DNA of 64,000 bases, from assembly GCF_000812965.1 (NCBI RefSeq), contig NZ_JSYN01000015.1:124001-188000 (forward strand), given 5' to 3'. The notes under the pieces are model-generated. The model saw nothing but the letters and a program-made list of their open reading frames with translations, made no database searches and was not told where the DNA came from. The stretch comes from Pedobacter kyungheensis. Lineage in GTDB: Bacteria > Bacteroidota > Bacteroidia > Sphingobacteriales > Sphingobacteriaceae. The stretch's first letter is position 1, and every line of letters begins with the position of its first letter. A program made the translations under genes and the position numbers. Positions 52,104 through 59,323 of this stretch are shown piece after piece.

Positions 52104-53027
52104 ATGAAAATTAAAACATTAAAAGACTTGGAAGATAACTTTGAAGTGTTATCTCACTCAGAAGAAAAACAAACTTTAGGAGGTGTTAACATGATTTCTG
52201 CCTACGATGGCAATATTTATGATGTGGTTATGCCTAACATGGGTTACACAACAGGAGTATTTGTTGATACCGACTCTTCTTGGGGTGGAAGTTTCTCTTA
52301 TCACTTAGATGATGATGGCTATGGTTCGCCTGTAACCATTAATGTAAATGAAACAGATTATGGTATGGGTACATCATCATGGGATCGATTTACGTTACTT
52401 TATGTGGGAATGGATTTCGATTCCAATGCCTCCTCTGAAAAAGTTTATTATGATAACTTAACTGGATATACTTTCTCCACTAATAGTTTATATAGAGAGA
52501 CCAACGGTGGATATAACTATGAAAGCCTACCCGATTTAATAGTTTCTGATAATGATATGGGATCCTTTAGTGGCTATACTATTTTTCAAATTCAGTTACA
52601 GGAATATGTGGTGCTGGATGAGTTAACAGGTGCATATCAAGATTTTTCTCAAATTATATCAACTTCAACTCATTATGATGCTGATTATGTTGGAATGATG
52701 GCAGCCGGATATCAACAACAAGCTATTGATGCTCAGATTGCTCGTGATAATGCTTCTAGAGCTGATGGGAATTTTATCTCTAGCTTAATGAATAATTTAA
52801 ATGGATCTAAATTAGCGGCAGCAAAAAGTGCATGGGCAGCGGATCCAAATAACTATGGTCAAGATTTTAATTATGGTACATATAATCAAAATACCATGGC
52901 TACACCGGTGCTTAATGTTGGCAGTTCGGCATACGCACTAAAAGATTCTTATGGCTATATTAAGGAACAATTGGCAGCAATGGGGCTTAACTACACCATT
53001 AATTTGGTTGTAAACTGGTTTGGATAA
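52104..53027 (+). CDS. Large secreted protein with double-glycine leader (candidate cargo of the C39 exporter)
   Basis: A 307-residue protein with no Sec signal. It starts MKIKTLKDLEDNFEVLS, then HSEEKQTLGG, a leader ending in Gly26-Gly27 with Leu at -12 and Glu at -8, as in substrates of C39-peptidase ABC exporters. Cleavage would leave about 280 residues. The mature part is acidic, rich in Tyr, Asn, Gly, Asp, Ser and Thr, and has no cysteine. Residues about 215-265 look helical (QQQAIDAQIARDNASRADG). I do not recognise the mature domain. It is far larger than a bacteriocin. A GT4 glycosyltransferase and a C39 ABC exporter lie within 6 kb, so it is probably modified and exported by them. Confidence 0.75.
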   Translation: MKIKTLKDLEDNFEVLSHSEEKQTLGGVNMISAYDGNIYDVVMPNMGYTTGVFVDTDSSWGGSFSYHLDDDGYGSPVTINVNETDYGMGTSSWDRFTLLYVGMDFDSNASSEKVYYDNLTGYTFSTNSLYRETNGGYNYESLPDLIVSDNDMGSFSGYTIFQIQLQEYVVLDELTGAYQDFSQIISTSTHYDADYVGMMAAGYQQQAIDAQIARDNASRADGNFISSLMNNLNGSKLAAAKSAWAADPNNYGQDFNYGTYNQNTMATPVLNVGSSAYALKDSYGYIKEQLAAMGLNYTINLVVNWFG

Positions 53028-53029
53028 TT

Positions 53030-53971
53030 ATGATAGAAAGCAATTTTTACTTGTTAACAGGCTATTTAAATAATAGCCTGTTAACAAGTAACTCCTATGA
53101 ATTGCATGTTAAATTAGCTAATCCTAAGCTTTTCATTAAAGAGATATTTTATTTTTTTGAATATGCTGCAATAAGTCAAAATGAATATTATAATCATCTG
53201 GCCTTTTCGTACATAGAAGAATTAATACTTTCGGTTAACAAGGCTAAGGTTGAGCGATCTAATTGGAACGTGGTATTAATTAGCCTCTTTTTAACCAAAT
53301 TTAATCAATTGGGGTACTTTAATCTGGCTATTCCCAAAATTTACGAAAAGGCTGATGAAATTTGTATTTTAATTGCTAATAATAAACTATTGAAACAAGA
53401 ACAGCTTGTTTTAATATTAATTTATCTGGAGCAACGGGTAAGGGAAAACAAATCATTGTTGCCTGTTCTAAAAAAGATGAAGAAGAAGCTGTCAAAGGAA
53501 AAATTGTTCGATCATGCTTTTTTGTATGATGAATGGCTTAGAAATGCTACATTATTAAAGCTATTAAGTTTCGAAAGTAATGAAACAGCTTATGAGGATA
53601 GTATTGATTTTGGTTTGAAACTGTTAGGTGACAAATTTGAAGATGAGGAACGAAATGGAATTGTGTTTAGAAAAATGCTCTTCCTCTTTGAGGATGAATT
53701 GAAATTTGTTAGTGATAAATTTTTAATTGATTTTATAGATAAAAATCGGAAATCTATTAAAGAATGCTTTTTATTCTCAGAAGCAATAATGAATAAAAAT
53801 TTGGGAAGGGAATTTAAAAATCCTGCAGATGAGAAAAAAGTTTCTCTTACAATGGAAAAGGATCTTAATACGATTGATTTTAGTAGTAAGTTAGACCTGG
53901 GGTTTGATATTTTGATGGCAGCACAAGAGAGCACTTCAGGAAAGAGGGCTTATTATTCCTTTTTAAATTAA
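53030..53971 (+). CDS. Helical protein of unknown function, cargo-linked
   Basis: A 313-residue soluble protein, nearly all helical, with runs such as NPKLFIKEIFYFFEYAAISQ, VLILIYLEQRVRENKSLLPV and GLKLLGDKFEDEERN. No signal peptide or membrane segment. I do not recognise it; it has no LanC zinc motif or radical-SAM cysteine cluster. It is visibly more AT-rich than the housekeeping genes. It starts 2 nt after the cargo stop, and its codons 6-20 contain a perfect 20-bp hairpin that should limit its translation. A chaperone, adaptor or modification role is likely by position only. Confidence 0.65.
   Translation: MIESNFYLLTGYLNNSLLTSNSYELHVKLANPKLFIKEIFYFFEYAAISQNEYYNHLAFSYIEELILSVNKAKVERSNWNVVLISLFLTKFNQLGYFNLAIPKIYEKADEICILIANNKLLKQEQLVLILIYLEQRVRENKSLLPVLKKMKKKLSKEKLFDHAFLYDEWLRNATLLKLLSFESNETAYEDSIDFGLKLLGDKFEDEERNGIVFRKMLFLFEDELKFVSDKFLIDFIDKNRKSIKECFLFSEAIMNKNLGREFKNPADEKKVSLTMEKDLNTIDFSSKLDLGFDILMAAQESTSGKRAYYSFLN
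53047..53091 (+). repeat. Perfect 20-bp hairpin at the start of the unknown gene
   Basis: The central stem ACTTGTTAACAGGCTATT (53049-53066) pairs with AATAGCCTGTTAACAAGT (53072-53089). Two further T-A pairs extend it to 53047 and 53091, and the loop is only TAAAT. It lies 20 nt after the cargo stop and 17 nt after the next start codon, inside coding sequence. No T-run follows, so it is not a standard terminator. It could stabilise the cargo mRNA end and lower expression of the genes behind it. Confidence 0.85.
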
Positions 53972-53976
53972 ATATT

Positions 53977-55212
53977 TTGTCAAATATATTTTATTTTGAA
54001 ACACCATCCGAAGCCTTTGGCCACGGGGTGGGTAGTTATACTGGTAACCTGCTTGGGGCCGTTGAAAGGTTAAATGCACCTTGTAATCTTTATTTTGTAC
54101 GCTTAAGTTTTGGAAAGAAAACAGGATTTTCTTCCAGAAAAATTAATCATAAGCGCACTGATATTGATATTGTTTTAAACGAAGCAGGCATAAAAAAAGG
54201 CCAATCAGAAGTAGGACTAAAGCCCATGATGGCCCGTGCAATTATCTGCCTTTTATCTGGTTTTTTTGATGAAAAAATTAAAACGGTTTTTCATCTGAAT
54301 ACTGTTTTACAATTGCCACTGGCCGATCTGGCTAATGAGTACGACTTCAAGGTAGTGTATACTAACCATGTTTCATTGTGGCGTGTATTTTACAGTAATG
54401 ATATCAATGCTTTTAAAAAAGACTGGAAAAGTACTGATCCAAAAGAAAAAAAGAATATTTTTTTTCAGTCTATAATTTTCGAAAAGAAGCTTTGCCAGCA
54501 AGCCAATCATATTATCAGTTTGAGTAGTGATAGCAGTAGGTTCATGCAGAAATATTATGAACTTTCCGATCAAAATCAGGTACATTTAATTCCTAACGGA
54601 CTAATATCTGAAGTGTATAATCGTAACCTAAACAAAGAAATTATTAAGTCTAGTTTAGGTTTCAATGAAAATGATTTTATATTTCTTTATGTGGGAAGAT
54701 TGTCTGAACAAAAAGGAGTCGATATATTAATCAAATCGTTTTCAAAAAAGTTAAAGTCTATGCCAAATGCCCGGCTACTGATTGTTGGTAAAGGAAATAT
54801 GGAGCATTATCTTAGCATTAGCGCTTCGGTATGTGGCAGGGTTTCGTTTACAGGATATGCAGATAAAGAAAATATTAAACGCTATTATACCATTGCTGAT
54901 GCAGGATTAATTCCCTCAATGACAGAGCAAAGTAGTTTTACCGCTCTTGAAATGCTAAGCTCGGGTGTTCCCTTAATCGTTTCAGATATACCCGCCTTTG
55001 CAAAACCTTTTGAAGATAAGCTAAACGTAATCAAGGTTAAAACAGATATTTTTGACCGTGTAGATGAGAAAAACCTTTCTGCTCAAATGTTAGGTTTGTA
55101 TCAGAATCAGCAGCTAAGGGCGAAACTAAGCGAAAACGGACAGCTTTTATTTAATATGCATTTTACAGCCAAGCAAATGGCCGAAAAAACGTTGCAACTT
55201 TACTTAAGCTAA
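53977..55212 (+). CDS. GT4-family glycosyltransferase
   Basis: A 411-residue GT-B fold enzyme. The N-terminal half has SEAFGHGVGSYTGNLLGAVERL. The C-terminal nucleotide-sugar domain has FLYVGRLSEQKGVDILIKSF, ARLLIVGKGNMEHYL and the E-x7-E motif (EQSSFTALE, about residues 317-325) with LSSGVPLIVSD. It starts at TTG 53977, 5 nt after the previous stop; no in-frame ATG exists for the first 70 codons, and the TTG-derived N-terminus fits the fold. Its position behind a leader-bearing, Ser/Thr/Asn-rich cargo suggests protein glycosylation. A role in surface polysaccharide is the alternative. It is convergent with the HlyD gene, stops 2 nt apart. Confidence 0.87.
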   Translation: MSNIFYFETPSEAFGHGVGSYTGNLLGAVERLNAPCNLYFVRLSFGKKTGFSSRKINHKRTDIDIVLNEAGIKKGQSEVGLKPMMARAIICLLSGFFDEKIKTVFHLNTVLQLPLADLANEYDFKVVYTNHVSLWRVFYSNDINAFKKDWKSTDPKEKKNIFFQSIIFEKKLCQQANHIISLSSDSSRFMQKYYELSDQNQVHLIPNGLISEVYNRNLNKEIIKSSLGFNENDFIFLYVGRLSEQKGVDILIKSFSKKLKSMPNARLLIVGKGNMEHYLSISASVCGRVSFTGYADKENIKRYYTIADAGLIPSMTEQSSFTALEMLSSGVPLIVSDIPAFAKPFEDKLNVIKVKTDIFDRVDEKNLSAQMLGLYQNQQLRAKLSENGQLLFNMHFTAKQMAEKTLQLYLS

Positions 55213-55214
55213 TT

Positions 55215-56534
55215 CTATTTATTTACCACATATTTCAGGTTATCAAATAATCTTTGAATCAATTTCCGGTCATTGGTAATGATTTCGGCACTACCTTTAG
55301 CTTCGGCCTTAAAGTCTAACTGCTTTCCATAATTGGTTTTAAGGCCATTATCAAATTTTACCGAGGCCAGGTAGGTTTCTGTATTACCTTGCTCGGTTTT
55401 TTCAGTGTTGCTGGTTAAAGAAATGGAAGCAATATGCCCCTTTATGCTGCCATATTCCATATAAGGGTAGTTGTCTAATTTAACAATTACTTCCTGTCCA
55501 ATCTTTACCTTACCCGATCCGTTTGCCGGTAATACAACTTGTCCAATGGCTTCTTCATTATTGGGTATAATGGTAAAAACCTGTTCTCCGCTTTGTAAAA
55601 ACTGATTTTCATGGTAAAATTTTAAGAACTGTACCTTTCCTTTAAACGGCGCACGGAATACATAATGTTGTTCCCAGCTTTTAATATTGTCGATAAGATC
55701 GTTATATGCAGAGATGAGCTGTATGTTTAATTCACTGTTTTTTTCGGGTTTTTGAATGCCCAGTTCCTGTATTTTTCCTTCAGTTTGCTGGCTGCTTTGT
55801 TTGTTTTGTACCAGGTTGTTTATTGCAGCCTGCAGCGCATCTTTGTTGGAGATATAGTTCATCTCTGTTTTATCCAGTTCGGCTTCACTGATTACTTTAT
55901 TTTTAAAAAGTGTAGAATCACGCTGGTAAAATTTATGTGCAAAAATCAACGATTTTTTAGCCATTTCAACTCTGTTGGTCGCGCTTACAATCGCTTTTTT
56001 TTGCTCCGATAATAAATCTAAAAGGTTTTGTGCCTGTTTATCAAATAACTTATCCTGTTTATAATTGGTATACTCTTGCAGGCTATTTACAAAGGCATAA
56101 TATTTTCCGTTTAATTCGCCCAAAGATAAATTACCTGGTAATTTATTCTTGAGCATCAGAATTGATTCATGAGAAGGGTTAAAGCCTTTAAGTATACTGT
56201 CTATGTAGAAAACAATATCCGGATTGGTAGGGTTTTCAATATAGGCGATAATTTGGCCTTCCTTAACTTCCTCCATCGATTTAATGCTGTTGAGTTTTAA
56301 TTTTCCATTGCTATTGGCAATAAGTTTTATTGGCGAAATATTTGAATTAACTACAATTTGACCAGGAACAACATCCGGATAACGGACAAGCCAGCCGAAG
56401 ACAAAAATTAAAATGAAAATAAAACCTACAATTATACTCACCCAAAAGCCAAAACGGGTAGGCATACGCTCAATGATATGTTGTACCTGTTCGGTACGTT
56501 GTTTATGATGATATATTTCAGAATCTTGTTGCAT
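55215..56534 (-). CDS. HlyD-type adaptor of the C39 exporter
   Basis: A 439-residue membrane fusion protein. It has one membrane helix near residues 33-53 (WVSIIVGFIFILIFVFGWL), a lipoyl half (ANSNGKLKLNSIKSMEEVKEGQIIAYI), a long coiled coil about 150-275, the second lipoyl half (YVFRAPFKGKVQFLKFY), and a C-terminal beta-barrel (LPANGSGKVKIGQEVIVKLDNYPYMEYGSI). It works with the ABC exporter whose gene ends 16 nt upstream, bridging toward an outer-membrane channel. No TolC gene is adjacent. Confidence 0.9.
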   Translation of the reverse strand: MQQDSEIYHHKQRTEQVQHIIERMPTRFGFWVSIIVGFIFILIFVFGWLVRYPDVVPGQIVVNSNISPIKLIANSNGKLKLNSIKSMEEVKEGQIIAYIENPTNPDIVFYIDSILKGFNPSHESILMLKNKLPGNLSLGELNGKYYAFVNSLQEYTNYKQDKLFDKQAQNLLDLLSEQKKAIVSATNRVEMAKKSLIFAHKFYQRDSTLFKNKVISEAELDKTEMNYISNKDALQAAINNLVQNKQSSQQTEGKIQELGIQKPEKNSELNIQLISAYNDLIDNIKSWEQHYVFRAPFKGKVQFLKFYHENQFLQSGEQVFTIIPNNEEAIGQVVLPANGSGKVKIGQEVIVKLDNYPYMEYGSIKGHIASISLTSNTEKTEQGNTETYLASVKFDNGLKTNYGKQLDFKAEAKGSAEIITNDRKLIQRLFDNLKYVVNK

Positions 56535-56550
56535 TTTACTTTAATTGAGA

Positions 56551-58794
56551 TTAATTTAAAGTCTCTACAGTTTCGGTGATCTCTAATTGCGATTGTACCA
56601 GCTGAAAGTATTTTCCCTTTTGAGCCATTAAAGATTGATGATTTCCCATTTCTACAATGGTACCGCCTTGCATTACCACAATCTGATCGGCTTTGCGTAT
56701 GGTACTTAACCGGTGTGCTATAACAATTACAGTTTTTTCTTTGAAAACGTGGTCGAGAGCATCTACAATCTTTTTTTCGTTTAAGGTATCTAAACTATTG
56801 GTTGCTTCGTCGAAGAATAAATAATCAGGGTTTTTATAGAGCGCCCTGGCAATTAAAATGCGTTGTTTTTGTCCGCCACTCAAACCCCTGCCTTGTTCGC
56901 CCATCATGGTTTGGTAACCCAGAGGGAGAGCTTCAATTTCTGCTGCAATGTTTGCGGTATCCAGGGCCTTTTTAAGTCGTCCGTAATCAATTTTTTCGTC
57001 GTCTAAAACCACATTGTTCAGGATGGTATCATTAAAAATTTTTCCGTCCTGCATCACCGCTCCGCATTTATCCCGCCATTGTTTCAAGCTGATGTTATTA
57101 ACATTCATATTGCCGATTTTAATGTCGCCATAGCTGGGCTTATATAACCGGAGCAGTAATTTTAACAGGGTCGATTTCCCACTTCCACTATCGCCTACAA
57201 TAGCCGTTACTTTACCTTCGGGGATAATTAACCTTACGCCCCTGAGTACGGGATTGGAAGTTGGCGTATATTGAAAACCAAGGTTGTTAATGATCAGGCT
57301 TTTGTTTTCAGGTAAATCAATGGGGTTGGTACCTACATTTTCGGTTTCATCCTCCAGCTGGTGGATTTCATTTAAACGCAGAAACGAAATCTGTGCAAAC
57401 TGAAAAGAAATGATGAATTGTATAAATTGCACAACCGGAGCATTCAGCATTCCGATAATGAACTGTGTGGAGATCATTACCCCAAAAGTCATCTCTCCAT
57501 TAATTACCGCCTTGGCACAAAAGAACGTAATGAAAAGGTTTTTAAGGTTGTCGATAAACTGGGCGCCCAGATTTTGCGTATTGGTTACACTTAAAACCCT
57601 TAAGTTAACCTGATAGAGCCTGGCCTGGATATCTTCCCATTTCCATCTTTTGGGTTTTTCGTAATTATTAATCTTAATGTCCTGTATGCTGGCAATGGTT
57701 TCTACCCAATAACTTTGGTTTTTACTTACCAGTTCAAAGTATTCCCAATCTAATTTTTTTCTCAGTTTTAAAAAGGCCATCACCCAGGCTACGTAAATAA
57801 TACTACCCACCAGAAAAATCCAGAATATAACCGTATTGTAAACGAGTAAAATAGCGCCAAATACCAGAAAAGTTAAAGTCGAGAAGATCATATTCAGGGA
57901 GTTGTTCATGATAAAACTCCTGATACGTTCATGGTCCTGCGCACGCTGTAAAATATCACCGGTCATTTTATTCTCAAAGAAGGTGATGGGCAGCAACATT
58001 AACTTGATTAAATAATCCGAAATTAAGGCAATATTAACCCGCGAGGTAACATGTAATAGGATCCAGTCGCGGGCCATGTTACTTAATAAAATGCTTAAGT
58101 AAATGGCAATATTGGCAATAAGTACAATATTGATAAAGTTGATGTCGTGTGTTTGAATGCCCACATCAATAACTGCCTTGCTGATAAAGGGGAGGAGCCC
58201 TTGCAAGACAGTGACCAGCAGCATAATCACAAACAAATTGATAAAGCTTTTTTTATAAGGCCTGAAGTAATTGAGGAAATTATAAAAGGTTTTACGTTTA
58301 TCCAGCTTTTCGTTTGTTTGTCTTTCATAAAAATCGGCCTGTGGCTCAATCGCCATTAAAACCAGTTTTTCAGCCTCACCGTTGTGCGTTTTTTTTATGG
58401 TTTTTGAAGCAAACTCTTCGGCTTTATAGCTAACATAGCCTTTAGCCGGATCGGCGACATAAATAGTGCCCTGATTTAGCTCTTTTCCTTTTTTTGCCCT
58501 GGTTTTGTAAACTACAACAAAGTGACTGTTATCCCAATGTACTATGGCTGGCAAAGGTATTTTATGCAACAAATCTTCAACAGTACACTTTAACGATAAC
58601 GTACGAAGTCCGATTGTTTCGCTGGCATGGCTTAAATCAAGAAATGAAACACCCTCCTTTGTGATCCCACATTTGTCGCGCATGTACTGCAAGGAGTAAA
58701 ATTTGCCATAATATTTGGCTATCATTTTTAAGCACGCAGGACCACAGTCCATCATGTCCATTTGTCTGTCTAATGGAAATCTCGAGATTGGCAT
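56551..58794 (-). CDS. Peptidase-containing ABC exporter (C39 peptidase, TMD, NBD)
   Basis: A 747-residue inner-membrane exporter that cleaves double-glycine leaders and moves the cargo out with ATP. The N-terminal C39 peptidase has Gln11, Cys17 (DCGPAC), His91 (WDNSHFVVVY) and Asp115 (ADPAKGY). Six membrane helices span about 180-450. The ATPase domain has GDSGSGKSTL (about residue 533), LSGGQKQR and YLFFDEATNSLD, then the switch His in VIAHR. All key residues are intact, so it should be active. A LacI-type operator sits about 80 nt upstream of its start. It forms an operon with HlyD and faces the cargo-GT genes convergently. Confidence 0.95.
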   Translation of the reverse strand: MPISRFPLDRQMDMMDCGPACLKMIAKYYGKFYSLQYMRDKCGITKEGVSFLDLSHASETIGLRTLSLKCTVEDLLHKIPLPAIVHWDNSHFVVVYKTRAKKGKELNQGTIYVADPAKGYVSYKAEEFASKTIKKTHNGEAEKLVLMAIEPQADFYERQTNEKLDKRKTFYNFLNYFRPYKKSFINLFVIMLLVTVLQGLLPFISKAVIDVGIQTHDINFINIVLIANIAIYLSILLSNMARDWILLHVTSRVNIALISDYLIKLMLLPITFFENKMTGDILQRAQDHERIRSFIMNNSLNMIFSTLTFLVFGAILLVYNTVIFWIFLVGSIIYVAWVMAFLKLRKKLDWEYFELVSKNQSYWVETIASIQDIKINNYEKPKRWKWEDIQARLYQVNLRVLSVTNTQNLGAQFIDNLKNLFITFFCAKAVINGEMTFGVMISTQFIIGMLNAPVVQFIQFIISFQFAQISFLRLNEIHQLEDETENVGTNPIDLPENKSLIINNLGFQYTPTSNPVLRGVRLIIPEGKVTAIVGDSGSGKSTLLKLLLRLYKPSYGDIKIGNMNVNNISLKQWRDKCGAVMQDGKIFNDTILNNVVLDDEKIDYGRLKKALDTANIAAEIEALPLGYQTMMGEQGRGLSGGQKQRILIARALYKNPDYLFFDEATNSLDTLNEKKIVDALDHVFKEKTVIVIAHRLSTIRKADQIVVMQGGTIVEMGNHQSLMAQKGKYFQLVQSQLEITETVETLN

Positions 58795-58864
58795 TAATCT
58801 GGTTGTATAATTTGTTTAGCTTACTAACATAACCAAAAAAGAGACTAAACTCTTCCTATATTTT

Positions 58865-58878
58865 AGCGCAAACGTTTG
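58865..58878 (-). promoter_or_regulatory. LacI-type operator, site 3 (exporter)
   Basis: On the minus strand this reads CAAACGTTTGCGCT, identical over 14 bases to sites 1 and 4. Its centre is about 80 nt upstream of the exporter start at 58794, with the CGCT extension pointing to the gene. Confidence 0.78.
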
Positions 58879-59236
58879 TGTGTTTTGGCATGTTAAATGC
58901 GGTTTTTGATTCTTAAATTTCATAATTCGAAACAATCAGAGCTATTTTTATATTAAGGGGCTAATATTAAAGTTTAAATGAATGTCAGACCGCCAAAACT
59001 GATCTCAGTTAGCTTCATTTCCTATTTAATTTGGGTTTGTAATTAGCGTCCTGCATCTCTTTTTTACCCGTTAAAAATGATGGGTTTTAAGGTGAAACGG
59101 CCAAAATTTAAGTTTGCAAAGGATAAAGGCCACTATTTTATTCTTTGTTTAATAAGTAGCTGAGCTTTTATGTTGTTTTTGTCAAATTAGGAAGCAAATA
59201 CACTAAACTTCCGGCAATGGTAACATATTTAAAACT

Positions 59237-59250
59237 CAAACGTTTGCGCT
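59237..59250 (+). promoter_or_regulatory. LacI-type operator, site 4 (beta-galactosidase)
   Basis: CAAACGTTTGCGCT, identical to sites 1 and 3. Its centre is about 83 nt upstream of the beta-galactosidase ATG at 59324, with the extension pointing to the gene. Confidence 0.78.
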
Positions 59251-59323
59251 AAAACAATTTTACCATTATCACCCAATCATCAGTAATTTGGGGCCACAAA
59301 ACCTAATATTATAAATACACACA

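Larger units (their letters stand above)
58795..59323. promoter_or_regulatory. Divergent control region between exporter and beta-galactosidase
   Basis: 529 bases with no gene. Two LacI-type operators face outward, one about 80 nt before each start codon. No exact TAnnTTTG element was found in either direction; TAATTTGG near 59284 is a partial match for the beta-galactosidase. Confidence 0.6.

Noticed and set aside
52104..53027. Lanthipeptide or other classical bacteriocin precursor
   Set aside because: The product is over 300 residues and lacks cysteine. No LanB/LanC/LanM, radical-SAM or YcaO enzyme is nearby.
53047..53091. Reading the hairpin as a classical terminator
   Set aside because: It is inside coding sequence, and it is followed by AACTCC rather than a T-run.
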